A stretch of DNA of 64,000 nucleotides from Rhizobium sp. CCGE 510. GTDB lineage: Bacteria > Pseudomonadota > Alphaproteobacteria > Rhizobiales > Rhizobiaceae. Location of the stretch: the NCBI RefSeq assembly GCF_000292525.1, contig NZ_AEYF01000001.1:186001-250000 (forward strand), in the 5' to 3' direction. The translations under genes were made by a program, and so were the position numbers. Each line of letters begins with the position of its first letter. Position 1 is the first letter of the stretch. Of the stretch, positions 56,227-64,000 are shown piece after piece. Below the pieces are notes generated by a model, which saw nothing but the letters and a program-made list of their open reading frames with translations, was not told where the DNA came from and searched no databases.

Positions 56227-57096
56227 ATGAACTACCGCCACATCTATCACGCGGGCAACTTTGCCGATGTGCTGAAACATGTCGTGCTGACGCGGCTGAT
56301 CCGTTACATGCAGAAAAAGGATGGCGGGTTCCGCGTGCTCGACACGCATGCCGGCATCGGCCTCTACGACCTCTCCTTGGAAGAAGCGCAGAAAACCGGC
56401 GAATGGCTCGATGGCATCGGCAAGCTGATGGAGGCCGATCTCGGACCTCAGGTTTCCGAACTGCTGGAGCCCTACCTCACAGCCGTCCGCGAACTCAACC
56501 CCGAGGGCGGCATCCGTTTCTATCCCGGATCGCCGAAACTGGCGCGCCTGCTGTTCCGGTCGCAGGACCGGTTGTCGGCAATGGAACTGCATCCCGAGGA
56601 TTTCGTCAGGCTGCATCGGCTGTTCGAGGGCGATCACCACGCCCGCATCACCGAGCTCGACGGCTGGCTGGCGCTCGGCGCGCATCTGCCGCCGAAGGAG
56701 AAACGCGGCATCGTGCTCGTCGATCCGCCCTTCGAGGAAGAGGACGAATATCAGCGCCTGGCCGAGGGACTGGAAAGGGCCTATCGCCGTTTTCCCGGCG
56801 GCACCTATTGCCTATGGTATCCGCTGAAGAAGGGGGCGCCGATCAAGGAATTCCACGAGGCGCTGCAGGCGCTCGACATCCCGAAAATGCTCTGCGCCGA
56901 ACTCATTGTCCGCAGCGACCGCGGCATCACCGGATTGACCGGCTCCGGCCTCGTCATCGTCAACCCGCCCTTCACGCTGAAGGACGAGCTGCACCAATTG
57001 CTGCCGGCATTGAAGGACCATCTGGCGCAAGACCGTTTCGCCTCGCACCGGGCCTTCTGGCTGCGCGGCGAGACCAAGGCGGTCAAGGACGATTGA
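56227..57096 (+). CDS. rlmJ: 23S rRNA adenine-2030 N6-methyltransferase RlmJ
   Basis: A 289-residue methyltransferase. The N-terminus MNYRHIYHAGNFADVLKHVV is the family signature; DTHAGIGLYDL binds SAM, and the catalytic DPPF-type motif is VLVDPPFEEEDEY. CAGCGAAA lies upstream. It is divergent from the molybdopterin enzyme gene. Confidence 0.95.
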   Translation: MNYRHIYHAGNFADVLKHVVLTRLIRYMQKKDGGFRVLDTHAGIGLYDLSLEEAQKTGEWLDGIGKLMEADLGPQVSELLEPYLTAVRELNPEGGIRFYPGSPKLARLLFRSQDRLSAMELHPEDFVRLHRLFEGDHHARITELDGWLALGAHLPPKEKRGIVLVDPPFEEEDEYQRLAEGLERAYRRFPGGTYCLWYPLKKGAPIKEFHEALQALDIPKMLCAELIVRSDRGITGLTGSGLVIVNPPFTLKDELHQLLPALKDHLAQDRFASHRAFWLRGETKAVKDD

Positions 57097-57119
57097 CCAG
57101 GCACCAGAATCTTAAATTT

Positions 57120-57167
57120 GCGCATAATCCTTTCTGGAAATCGATTCCGATTTTCGGGGTTATGCGC
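57120..57167. repeat. Palindromic intergenic repeat, family C copy 2
   Basis: GCGCATAATCC ... GGGTTATGCGC with the centre AATCGATTCCGATT, lying 23 bp after the rlmJ stop codon. Related to the element at 705-752. Confidence 0.65.
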
Positions 57168-57216
57168 TAGCTTCGGGAATAATCCGCCCGTAGGCCACAA
57201 TCTGATCAGGTACCCC

Positions 57217-57813
57217 ATGAAGCTGCTTTGTTCCCCCGCCTCGCCCTATTCCAACAAGGTGCGGATGGCCGCGCATTTTCTCGGCCTGAAGGTGAGCGCC
57301 ATCCGGGTCGACACCAATACCGGACCGGCGATCCTGGTGGACAACAATCCGCTCGGCAAGATCCCGACTCTGCTGACCGATGACGGAGTGTCGGTATACG
57401 ACAGCGTGGCGATCATGCATTATTTCGACCGGCTGACGAAGGGCAAGCTCTACCCCTCCAAGAAGAGCAAACGCACGGATGCGGAAGTCCTCGAGGCGCT
57501 CTGCGACGGCATCTGCGACTGCCTGCTCGCCATCATCTACGAGCGGCGCTTCCGCGACGCGGAAAAGATCCACCAGCCCTGGATCGATCGGCAATGGAGG
57601 AAGGCGACGAGCGGGCTCGCTCACCTCAGCGCCAATCCGCCGAAACCCGGCAAGAAGCTGAATGGTGGGCATTTTGCCCTGGCCGCGACGCTCGATTATC
57701 TCGACCTGCGCTTCAAGGACCAGTGGGAAGCCGATCATGCGCCGCTGATCGACTGGCTGCGGCAGTTCGACAAGAAATTCCCCGCCCATAACGAACTCAA
57801 GGCCCAGGGCTGA
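57217..57813 (+). CDS. Glutathione S-transferase-family protein
   Basis: A 198-residue protein with a thioredoxin-fold N-terminal domain: MKLLCSPASPYSNKVRMAAH with the active-site Ser, then NPLGKIPTLLTDDGVSVYDS (cis-Pro and the glutathione Ser site), and an all-helical C-terminal domain. ATG at 57217 fits the family; upstream in-frame sequence runs through the family C repeat. The substrate is unknown. Confidence 0.9.
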   Translation: MKLLCSPASPYSNKVRMAAHFLGLKVSAIRVDTNTGPAILVDNNPLGKIPTLLTDDGVSVYDSVAIMHYFDRLTKGKLYPSKKSKRTDAEVLEALCDGICDCLLAIIYERRFRDAEKIHQPWIDRQWRKATSGLAHLSANPPKPGKKLNGGHFALAATLDYLDLRFKDQWEADHAPLIDWLRQFDKKFPAHNELKAQG

Positions 57814-57861
57814 GAGCAGTCGGATCGTAAGGCTTGGGCGCCTGGCACAACAAGCGAGCAG

Positions 57862-57888
57862 TAAAAAGCCGGGCGATGTGCCCGGCTT
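57862..57888 (-). terminator. Rho-independent terminator of the outer-membrane protein gene
   Basis: On the minus strand AAGCCGGGCACATCGCCCGG then CTTTTTA: an 8-bp GC stem with a T run, 28 bp past the stop codon at 57916. Confidence 0.88.
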
Positions 57889-57915
57889 CTCCATGCTTGG
57901 ATGGTTCTGTTCGGC

Positions 57916-58551
57916 TTAGAACTTGACGCCGATACCGAGCTTGACGCTGTTTTCGTCGTAACCGCGCGAGAAGCTGCCGGAGTCGAGGTTGTAATCCTTG
58001 CTCTGGTAGTCGGTGTAGCGATATTCCAAGCGCGTCGTGATGTTGTTGGTCACGAAGGCTTCGACGCCGGCACCGACCGTATAGCCGTAGTTCGTCTTGC
58101 TTTCGTCCGAGGTGCCGTCGGAAACCTTGACGTTGCCGAGGGCAAGACCGGCCGTACCGTAGAGCAGGAAGGGGTTCATGTCGTAGCCGACGCGGCCACG
58201 GACGGAGCCGTTCCAGCCATACTTGTTCTTGACGCCGCCAGAGGAAACGTCGTCGCCGCTGTAGCCGAGATCGGATTCAACGCCGTAAACGATCTGGCCC
58301 TGCTGCCAGTTGTAGCCGGTGAACACCTGGCCGCCGAAACCATAGGTGTGGCGGTCGGAACCGAAGTCACCCATGTTGTAGGTGCCGGCACCGCCGAGGT
58401 AAAAGCCTTCCCAGCTACCGGCCTGCTTGACCGGAGCGTCCTGGGCGACCGGTGCTTCCGGAATCTGGTCGACGGCATCGGCCGCCTGAGCTGCCGAGAC
58501 GCCCGCAATTGCAAAAATGGAGGCCATGAGGCCAGCAATGAGTACACGCAT
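57916..58551 (-). CDS. Outer-membrane beta-barrel protein (Omp25/RopB-like)
   Basis: A 211-residue precursor with a signal peptide (MRVLIAGLMASIFAIAGVSA, cleavage after AQA) and an eight-strand barrel pattern beginning SWEGFYLGGAGTYNMGDFG. It contains repeated GYxxG-like strands, and ends in VKLGIGVKF with the terminal Phe needed for Bam recognition. Strong SD (AAAGGAGACT). It is close to rhizobial RopB and Brucella Omp25/31 as I remember them. Long AT-rich upstream region. Confidence 0.87.
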   Translation of the reverse strand: MRVLIAGLMASIFAIAGVSAAQAADAVDQIPEAPVAQDAPVKQAGSWEGFYLGGAGTYNMGDFGSDRHTYGFGGQVFTGYNWQQGQIVYGVESDLGYSGDDVSSGGVKNKYGWNGSVRGRVGYDMNPFLLYGTAGLALGNVKVSDGTSDESKTNYGYTVGAGVEAFVTNNITTRLEYRYTDYQSKDYNLDSGSFSRGYDENSVKLGIGVKF

Positions 58552-58916
58552 ACTTAGTCTCCTTTCAGTCCCGCTTCGCTTGCCATCTGTCTATCAGTGA
58601 AGCATTGGCGGGATATTGCCAGATGTCCCTTCCGGATCGAGACTGAAATTGGAACTCAAATGCGGATTTGAAAGAGCCAAATTGTGATATCATTGTGGCT
58701 GCCGCATGGCCGAAATTCGATGTTGCTTTGACGCAACATACACTTCATTAACCATACCGAAGAGTTAATCTTAAAATACCTATTTTAATAAATCGTATTC
58801 TTAAATAATACATAGAATATCCCGCCCACAGACGCAACCGCAACGGCCTATTTATATAATCTCCGCCCGCGCCTATATAGTCAGCAGACAGACTCGCGGG
58901 ATCAGAAGGCAGGATT
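58552..58916. other. AT-rich intergenic region between the Omp and SDR genes
   Basis: 365 bp with no coding sequence. Base composition drops sharply to AT-rich from about 58670 to 58860. It should hold the promoters of the Omp gene (minus) and the SDR/uvrC run (plus). No repeat or hairpin stands out. Confidence 0.5.
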
Positions 58917-59684
58917 TTGAACCACAAAAGACTTCGCTCGGCCCTTGTAACTGGGGCCGCCAAAAGAATAGGCCGGGCAATCGCCGAAGACCTTGCTGCA
59001 AATGGCTTTTCCGTCGCGATCCACGCGAACGGCTCCATCGGTGAAGCCGAAGATCTGGCGGCGGAATTGCGGCAGAAGGGATATCGGGCGATCGCGCTCG
59101 AGGCCGACCTTACCGATATCGGCGAAACAAGCGCGCTTGTCAGAAAGGCGTCCGAGGCGATCGGCCACCTCGATCTGCTCGTCAACAACGCATCGGTTTT
59201 CCGCCAGGATTCGGCCCGCAGTTTCGATGCGACGGCATGGGCGCAGCATTTCGACATCCACGTGCGGGCGCCTTCGATTCTCGTTGCGGCCTTTGCCGAA
59301 CAGCTGCCGGACGATGCGAACGGACTGATCGTCAATATCATCGACCAGCGGGTCTGGGCGCTCAATCCCGGCTTCTATTCCTACACGCTTTCGAAGGCCG
59401 CACTCTGGACGGCGACGCAGACGATGGCGCAGACCTTTGCGCCGAAGCTGCGCGTCAACGCCATCGGCCCCGGTCCGACGGTGCGCAGTGCCCGACAGTC
59501 GGAAGAGGACTTCCAGGCTCAGATCGACGGGCTTATCATGAAAGCGGGGCCGGGATTCGGCGAGTTCGGACAGACGATTCGCTTTCTCTTCGAGACGCCC
59601 TCGATCACCGGCCAGATGATTGCCCTCGACGGCGGCCAGCACCTCGCCTGGCAGACGCCCGATGTGGCGGAGATTACGGAATGA
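58917..59684 (+). CDS. SDR-family oxidoreductase
   Basis: A 255-residue short-chain dehydrogenase. The NAD(P) motif is [15 protein letters not shown], followed by [11 protein letters not shown] and the catalytic Tyr/Lys in [11 protein letters not shown]. It resembles pteridine-reductase/FolM-like SDRs in the TGAAKRIG wording, but the substrate is not proven. The start is TTG at 58917, with AGGCAGGAT upstream; no ATG fits the family N-terminus. The stop codon overlaps the uvrC start (ATGA). Confidence 0.88.
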   Translation: MNHKRLRSALVTGAAKRIGRAIAEDLAANGFSVAIHANGSIGEAEDLAAELRQKGYRAIALEADLTDIGETSALVRKASEAIGHLDLLVNNASVFRQDSARSFDATAWAQHFDIHVRAPSILVAAFAEQLPDDANGLIVNIIDQRVWALNPGFYSYTLSKAALWTATQTMAQTFAPKLRVNAIGPGPTVRSARQSEEDFQAQIDGLIMKAGPGFGEFGQTIRFLFETPSITGQMIALDGGQHLAWQTPDVAEITE

Positions 59685-61723
59685 ACGGACGAAAGCTGCC
59701 GGATGGCGGCGTTCTCTACGACGATGCGGATGAGAGCGAAGACGATATCGAGGTGGAAGGCGACGTTTCCGCCGCCGCCCCGCTTGCCACTGCGGTCGAC
59801 TGGAACGCGGGCAGCGTCAACGAGACCGGGCTCATCGGCGCGGAACTGATCGGCGAATTCGTCAAGCGGCTGCCGAACAGCCCCGGCGTCTACCGCATGT
59901 TCAATGCCGAGGGCGACGTGCTTTATGTCGGCAAGGCGCGCAGCCTGAAGAAGCGCGTCGGCAATTACGCCGTCGGCCGCGTGCATTCCAACCGCATCGC
60001 CCAGATGGTGCGGCAGACAGCGAATATGGAATTCGTGACGACGCGCACGGAAACCGAAGCGCTGCTCCTGGAAGCGAATCTGATCAAGCGCTTGCGGCCG
60101 CGCTTTAACGTGCTGCTGCGGGACGACAAGTCCTTCCCCTATATCCTCATCACCGGCGACCATCGGGCGCCTGCCATTTTCAAGCATCGTGGTGCGAGAG
60201 CGCGAAAGGGTGACTATTTCGGACCTTTCGCTTCGGCCGGCGCGGTCGGGCGGACGATCAATTCGCTGCAGCGCGCCTTCCTGATCCGCACCTGCACCGA
60301 CAGCGTCTTCGAAACGCGAACCCGCCCCTGCCTGCTCTACCAGATCAAGCGCTGTTCCGGGCCGTGCACCCACGAGGTCAGCGACGGTGGTTACGGCGAA
60401 CTGGTGCAGGAGGCGAAAGACTTCCTCTCCGGCAAGAGCCAGAAGGTGAAGTCGCATATGGCCGAGGCCATGAACCAGGCGGCTGAAGACCTCGACTTCG
60501 AGCGGGCGGCGATCTATCGCGATCGCCTGGCAGCACTTTCGCATGTGCAGAGCCACCAAGGCATCAATCCAGCCGGGGTCGAGGAGGCGGATGTTTTCGC
60601 CATCCACCACGAGGGCGGCATTTCCTGCATCCAGGTGTTCTTCTTCCGCACCGGTCAAAACTGGGGCAACCGCGCCTATTTCCCCAAGGCCGATCCGCAG
60701 CTTTCCGGCGCCGAGGTGCTGAATGCCTTCCTCGCCCAGTTCTACGACGACAAGCCGGTGCCGAAGCAGATCATGCTGTCGGAAACGATCGAGGAGATGG
60801 AGCTGCTCGCGGCAGCCCTCAGCCAGAAGGCGGCTCACAAGGTTTCGATCCTGGTGCCGCAGCGCGGCGAGAAGCGCGATCTGGTCGATCATGTCGTCGG
60901 CAATGCGCGCGAGGCGCATGGGCGAAAGCTCGCCGAGACGGCGTCGCAATCGCGGCTGCTCGAAGGTTTCAAGGACACGTTCGGGCTTGCCTACACACCG
61001 CAGCGCATCGAGATCTACGACAACTCGCATATCATGGGCACCAATGCCGTCGGCGGCATGGTGGTCGCGGGGCCGGAAGGTTTCGTCAAGAACCAGTACC
61101 GCAAGTTCAACATCAAATCGACCGACATCACCCCCGGCGACGACTTCGGCATGATGAAAGAGGTGATGACGCGGCGCTTCTCGCGGCTGATCAAGGATGA
61201 AGGCATTCCCGACCGGACGGCGCAGACCGCGGTTTCCGACGCCGCCGACATGCCCTTCCCGGCCTGGCCCGATGTGATCCTGATCGACGGCGGCCAGGGG
61301 CAGATGACCGCGGTACGCGCCATCCTTACCGAGCTCGGCATCACCGACAGCGTGACGGCGATCGGCATCGCCAAGGGTGTCGACCGGGATGCCGGGCGCG
61401 AGCGCTTCTTCCCGCCGGGACGCGAGAGTTTTACGCTGCCGCCGCGCGATCCGGTGCTCTATTTCGTCCAGCGCATGCGCGACGAGGCGCATCGTTTCGC
61501 GATCGGCTCGCACCGGGCACGGCGCAAAAAGGAAATGATCAAGAACCCGCTCGACGAGATCGGCGGCATCGGCCCATCGCGCAAACGCGCGCTGCTTCAG
61601 CATTTCGGCACGGCGAAGGCGGTTTCGCGCGCCGCCCTTTCCGACCTGATGGCGGTCGAAGGCATATCGGAAGCCGTCGCCAAGCAGGTCTATAACCATT
61701 TCCACGACGACGCCGCGAAATAA
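59681..61723 (+). CDS. uvrC: Excinuclease ABC subunit C
   Basis: Makes the two incisions in nucleotide excision repair. The 680-residue protein has an acidic N-terminal extension of about 60 residues, then the GIY-YIG nuclease ([20 protein letters not shown]), the UVR motif ([18 protein letters not shown]), the RNase H-like C-terminal nuclease ([19 protein letters not shown]) and a tandem HhH region ([17 protein letters not shown]). The start ATG overlaps the SDR stop codon. Confidence 0.97.
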   Translation: MNGRKLPDGGVLYDDADESEDDIEVEGDVSAAAPLATAVDWNAGSVNETGLIGAELIGEFVKRLPNSPGVYRMFNAEGDVLYVGKARSLKKRVGNYAVGRVHSNRIAQMVRQTANMEFVTTRTETEALLLEANLIKRLRPRFNVLLRDDKSFPYILITGDHRAPAIFKHRGARARKGDYFGPFASAGAVGRTINSLQRAFLIRTCTDSVFETRTRPCLLYQIKRCSGPCTHEVSDGGYGELVQEAKDFLSGKSQKVKSHMAEAMNQAAEDLDFERAAIYRDRLAALSHVQSHQGINPAGVEEADVFAIHHEGGISCIQVFFFRTGQNWGNRAYFPKADPQLSGAEVLNAFLAQFYDDKPVPKQIMLSETIEEMELLAAALSQKAAHKVSILVPQRGEKRDLVDHVVGNAREAHGRKLAETASQSRLLEGFKDTFGLAYTPQRIEIYDNSHIMGTNAVGGMVVAGPEGFVKNQYRKFNIKSTDITPGDDFGMMKEVMTRRFSRLIKDEGIPDRTAQTAVSDAADMPFPAWPDVILIDGGQGQMTAVRAILTELGITDSVTAIGIAKGVDRDAGRERFFPPGRESFTLPPRDPVLYFVQRMRDEAHRFAIGSHRARRKKEMIKNPLDEIGGIGPSRKRALLQHFGTAKAVSRAALSDLMAVEGISEAVAKQVYNHFHDDAAK

Positions 61724-61854
61724 CCGGCGTCCGTCGCAAATTCCACGCAAAGGCGGTGGAAAGACAGAAAGAATGTTGACGGTCCGCGGCCAAAGCCGTC
61801 ATCTACCGTGTCGGCTCGAAAATCGGACTCGATATCAGGAAAGCAGGATGCGTC

Positions 61855-61908
61855 TATTCAAAGTGTTACAGCGTTCTTGCGCGAGAAGACGCGCAGTGCT
61901 GTAGCAGC
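61855..61908. repeat. Dispersed repeat, family D
   Basis: TATTCAAAGTGTTACAGCG followed by paired GCGCGAGAAGACGCGC-type hairpin sequence and GTGCTGTAGC, whose end is complementary to GTTACAGC. A shorter match, TATTCAAGGTGTTACAGCG, lies at 6617-6635 after the bamE terminator. I recognise the wording from rhizobial intergenic regions. It lies in the uvrC-pgsA gap. Confidence 0.55.
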
Positions 61909-61932
61909 GCATCAATTCAGAGAAACGATCCC

Positions 61933-62523
61933 ATGGCATCGCGTGCGTACAGCATTCCCAATCTTCTGACCTACGGCCGTATCCTCGCCGTACCGCTGAT
62001 CGTTCTCTGCTTCTTCATCGAGGGTAAGCTGTCGATCAGCAACACGGCGCGCTGGGTGGCGCTGTGGATCTTCGTCATCGCCTCGATCACCGATTTCCTC
62101 GACGGCTATCTTGCACGCATCTGGAACCAGACGTCGAATATCGGCCGCATGCTCGATCCGATCGCCGACAAACTGCTGGTCGCCTCGATCCTGCTGCTGG
62201 TCGCCGCCGACCAGACGATTGCCGGCTGGTCGATCTGGGCGGCGATCACCATTCTCTGCCGCGAGATCCTGGTTTCCGGTTTGCGCGAATATCTGGCGGC
62301 GTTGAAGGTCAGCGTACCGGTGACGCGGATCGCCAAGTGGAAGACGACGCTGCAGCTCGTCGCCATCGCCTTCCTGCTCGCCGGCCCGGCCGGCGACGAG
62401 GTTTTCCCCTATACGACCCAGACCGGCATTGCGCTGTTATGGGTCGCCGCGCTGCTGACCATCTATACCGGCTACGACTACTTCCGCGCCGGGGTGAAAC
62501 ATATCGTGGATAACGAGGAATGA
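61933..62523 (+). CDS. pgsA: CDP-diacylglycerol-glycerol-3-phosphate 3-phosphatidyltransferase
   Basis: First committed step of phosphatidylglycerol synthesis in the inner membrane. The 196-residue protein has the CDP-alcohol phosphotransferase motif DGYLARIWNQTSNIGRMLDP followed by IADK, and about five hydrophobic segments. It starts SIPNLLTYGRILAVPLIV as in the family. The stop codon overlaps moaD (ATGA). Confidence 0.95.
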   Translation: MASRAYSIPNLLTYGRILAVPLIVLCFFIEGKLSISNTARWVALWIFVIASITDFLDGYLARIWNQTSNIGRMLDPIADKLLVASILLLVAADQTIAGWSIWAAITILCREILVSGLREYLAALKVSVPVTRIAKWKTTLQLVAIAFLLAGPAGDEVFPYTTQTGIALLWVAALLTIYTGYDYFRAGVKHIVDNEE

Positions 62524-62774
62524 CGCGGCTTGTCTATTTCGCATGGGTGCGCGAGCGCATCGGCAAAGACGAAGAGGAGATAGACCTCCCCTCCTCCGTC
62601 GTCACCGTTACCGATCTCTTGAATCATTTGAAGACGCTGGGCGAAGAATATGAGACCGCACTTCAATACCCCGAGGTGATCCGCGTGGCGCTCGACATGG
62701 AACATGTCGAGCATGACGAGCCGATTTCGGGCGCGCGGGAGATCGGGATATTTCCGCCGATGACGGGGGGGTGA
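62520..62774 (+). CDS. moaD: Molybdopterin synthase sulfur-carrier subunit
   Basis: An 84-residue ubiquitin-fold protein that delivers sulfur as a C-terminal thiocarboxylate. The essential C-terminal GG is present (IFPPMTGG), and VRERIGKDEEEIDLP matches the family N-terminus. It overlaps pgsA by 4 bp, as is usual in Rhizobiales. moaE follows after a 260-bp repeat-bearing gap. Confidence 0.95.
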   Translation: MTRLVYFAWVRERIGKDEEEIDLPSSVVTVTDLLNHLKTLGEEYETALQYPEVIRVALDMEHVEHDEPISGAREIGIFPPMTGG

Positions 62775-62799
62775 GACAGTGATGGTGGTGCCGTGTCGC

Positions 62800-62978
62800 T
62801 ACCCCCCTCTGTCCTGCCGGACATCTCCCCCACCAAGGAGGGAGATTGGCTGGGGGCGACCGGCTCCTCAAAACAATCCGCGGTTCAGTCCGACGAAACG
62901 CGATATAGGCAGGAAGAGCGCGCCACTTGTGATCTCCCCACCTGTGGGGGAGATGGCCGGCAGGCCAGAGGGGGGCTT
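62800..62978. repeat. Paired palindromic repeat, family A copy 3
   Basis: Arms at about 62800-62852 (ACCCCCCTCTGTCCTGCCGG, then ACATCTCCCCCACCAAGGAG) and 62929-62978 (GATCTCCCCACCTGTGGGGG, then AGATGGCCGGCAGGCCAGAG) flank a centre that shares pieces such as CAAAACAATC, GGTTCA and GCCACTTGT with copy 2. It separates moaD from moaE. Confidence 0.85.
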
Positions 62979-63034
62979 CCGCGGCACGCCCTTTCCGTAT
63001 TCTTTGCAGTCGCATCAAAGCAGCGGAGGTCCCT

Positions 63035-63499
63035 GTGGTGATCATCACCCCTACCATCCGCGTCCAACGCGAAGACTTCGACCTTCAGACCGAAGTCGAC
63101 CGCCTCTCCAAGGGCAAACCCGGCATCGGCGCAGTCGTGACCTTCTCCGGCCTCTGCCGCGATGACGGCGGGTCGCTCTCGGCGCTCGAACTCGAGCATT
63201 ATCCCGGCATGGCCGAAGCCGAGATGGCCCGCATCGGCGATCTCGCCATTGCCCGTTTCGGACTTCTCGGCCTCACCGCCATCCACCGTTACGGCAAGAT
63301 CGCCGTGGGCGAGAATATCGTGCTCGTCATTGCAGCCGCGCCGCACCGGCAGGCGGCGTTCGACGGCGCCAATTTCGTGATGGATTTCCTGAAGACCGCA
63401 GCCCCCTTCTGGAAGAAGGAACACGGTAGGAATGGCGCCAGTGGCGACTGGGTCGCGGCGAGAGACGCCGACGACGCGGCACGCGACAAGTGGAAGTGA
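63035..63499 (+). CDS. moaE: Molybdopterin synthase catalytic subunit
   Basis: Adds two sulfurs to precursor Z together with MoaD. The 154-residue protein contains GAVVTFSGLCRDDGGSL, LELEHYPGMAEAEM, the ENIVLVIAAAPHRQAAF segment and PFWKKEH with the active Lys. It starts with GTG at 63035 (a second GTG follows at 63038), with GGAGG before it. The distance from moaD and the inserted repeat mean it may need its own promoter. Confidence 0.95.
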   Translation: MVIITPTIRVQREDFDLQTEVDRLSKGKPGIGAVVTFSGLCRDDGGSLSALELEHYPGMAEAEMARIGDLAIARFGLLGLTAIHRYGKIAVGENIVLVIAAAPHRQAAFDGANFVMDFLKTAAPFWKKEHGRNGASGDWVAARDADDAARDKWK

Positions 63500-63501
63500 T
63501 C

Positions 63502-63550
63502 AGAGCATGGTGCCGAAAAGTGTGAGCGGTTTTCGGAAAACATCATGCGC
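63502..63550 (+). repeat. Palindromic repeat, family B copy 4
   Basis: AGAGCATGGTGCCGAAAAGT ... ACATCATGCGCC, beginning 2 bp after the moaE stop codon. It lies between convergent genes. Confidence 0.78.
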
Positions 63551-63552
63551 CT

Positions 63553-64000
63553 TTAAAGCACCACGCGCTCTCTGCGGCTCATGACCAGCATTAGGACGAG
63601 CAGCGAGAAGACGACCAGATCCCGCCAGACCAACGGGCCGTACGCGCCCCACATGGTTTCGACGACCGCGAGCCCGGCGGCGCCGCCCGCCGAGCGCAGC
63701 GGATCGGAATAGCCGCCGGCAGCTGCAATCAGCAGCACCTTCAGACCGAACATCAGGCCGGCGCCGAAATCCATGGTACCGTAATAGAAGGTGGCGAGGA
63801 TACCGCAGCTCGCGGCGACGAGGCTGGCTGCCGCATAAGCGACGAGGAAGACGCGGTTGGCGCTGGTGCCGCAAAGCTCGGCGGCCAACGGATCGTCGGT
63901 GACGGCGCGCCAGACACGGCCCCAGGCGGTGCGCCTGAGGATCAGCGTCCCGACAGCGACGATGGCTGCCATCAGCGCCGTATCGATCAACTGGATATAG
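63553..64000 (-). CDS. Branched-chain amino-acid-type ABC transporter permease (5' part cut off by window edge)
   Basis: The last 149 codons of a LivH-family permease that enters from the right edge; the frame is open to base 64000. Hydrophobic segments alternate with the EAA-like cytoplasmic loop RTAWGRVWRAVTDDPLAAEL. FLVAYAAASLVAASCGILAT and VLLIAAAGGYSDPLRSAGGA follow. The C-terminus MSRRERVVL is basic. The substrate (amino acid, urea or other) cannot be read from this part. Confidence 0.85.
   Translation of the reverse strand, partial: YIQLIDTALMAAIVAVGTLILRRTAWGRVWRAVTDDPLAAELCGTSANRVFLVAYAAASLVAASCGILATFYYGTMDFGAGLMFGLKVLLIAAAGGYSDPLRSAGGAAGLAVVETMWGAYGPLVWRDLVVFSLLVLMLVMSRRERVVL

Noticed and set aside
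53991..57170. Very long plus-strand open frame of over 1000 codons
   Set aside because: It is antisense to the molybdopterin oxidoreductase gene and then runs out of frame through rlmJ. The translation is low-complexity with no domain; a by-product of GC-rich third positions.
59519..61750. 743-codon minus-strand open frame
   Set aside because: Antisense to uvrC; no motifs.
62779..63165. Plus-strand open frame spanning the family A repeat and the start of moaE
   Set aside because: It reads through the repeat and then out of frame with moaE, so it is not a gene.

Overview
The window is GC-rich alphaproteobacterial chromosome, most like the Rhizobium etli / R. leguminosarum group. Grounds for this: the gene order yceD-like / plsX / fabH / ihfA / merR, the order glyA-nrdR-ribD-ribE, an LdtR-type MarR regulator beside an L,D-transpeptidase, a membrane pyrophosphatase, HdaA, a metal-site variant HemB of the Bradyrhizobium type, and several families of rhizobial palindromic intergenic repeats. 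Nearly all genes are housekeeping genes. I see no tRNA, rRNA, CRISPR array, transposase, prophage or recognised riboswitch.

Layout. 1-1.25 kb: a truncated membrane histidine kinase, divergent from a one-domain response regulator. 1.4-5.8 kb (minus): cytochrome bc1 chaperone, DUF177 protein, plsX, fabH, ihfA and a MerR regulator. 6.0-8.8 kb: bamE and, convergent to it, hppA. 9.0-10.0 kb and 18.8-22.5 kb (minus): the riboflavin/nucleotide block glyA-nrdR-ribD-ribE ... ribH-nusB, split by about 8.9 kb. That interval holds a small secreted protein, a cupin, a GNAT acetyltransferase, a sugar aminotransferase, a two-part glycosyltransferase-like protein and rfbCBDA for dTDP-L-rhamnose. 22.7-25.0 kb: ldtP and ldtR. 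25.1-30.7 kb: a small membrane protein, hemB, an RDD protein, bpt, a DMT transporter, an AbrB/Doc toxin-antitoxin pair and an AHSA1-like protein. 30.9-38.4 kb: parC, a periplasmic protein of unknown function, TetR with a serine hydrolase, and aspS. 38.7-44.1 kb: multicopper oxidase, rnd, a membrane class III cyclase and a phytase-like esterase. 44.4-50.1 kb (minus): AI-2E-type permease, hdaA, ppk, ppx. 50.3-52.1 kb: purM-purN. 52.1-56.1 kb (minus): a solitary phnM-like gene, a Nudix hydrolase and a molybdopterin oxidoreductase. 56.2-63.5 kb: rlmJ, a GST, an outer-membrane beta-barrel protein, an SDR enzyme, uvrC, pgsA, moaD, moaE. The window ends inside a branched-chain amino-acid-type ABC permease.

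The most unusual content is the repeats. A paired palindromic element of about 180 bp occurs three times. Two copies are intergenic. The third sits in frame inside ribD and adds about 60 residues to the reductase domain, comparable in principle to the Rickettsia palindromic elements that invade coding sequences. A second family (GAGCATGATGCCGAAAAG...) starts within a few bases of a stop codon in three of its four copies. A third element of 276 bp with 34-bp terminal inverted repeats fills the whole space between bpt and the next gene: its left end contains the bpt stop codon and its right end carries the Shine-Dalgarno sequence of the downstream gene.

Limits: all identifications come from reading protein motifs and gene order by eye. 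Start codons were chosen from family length, Shine-Dalgarno sequence and overlaps, and some remain uncertain, as stated in the entries.
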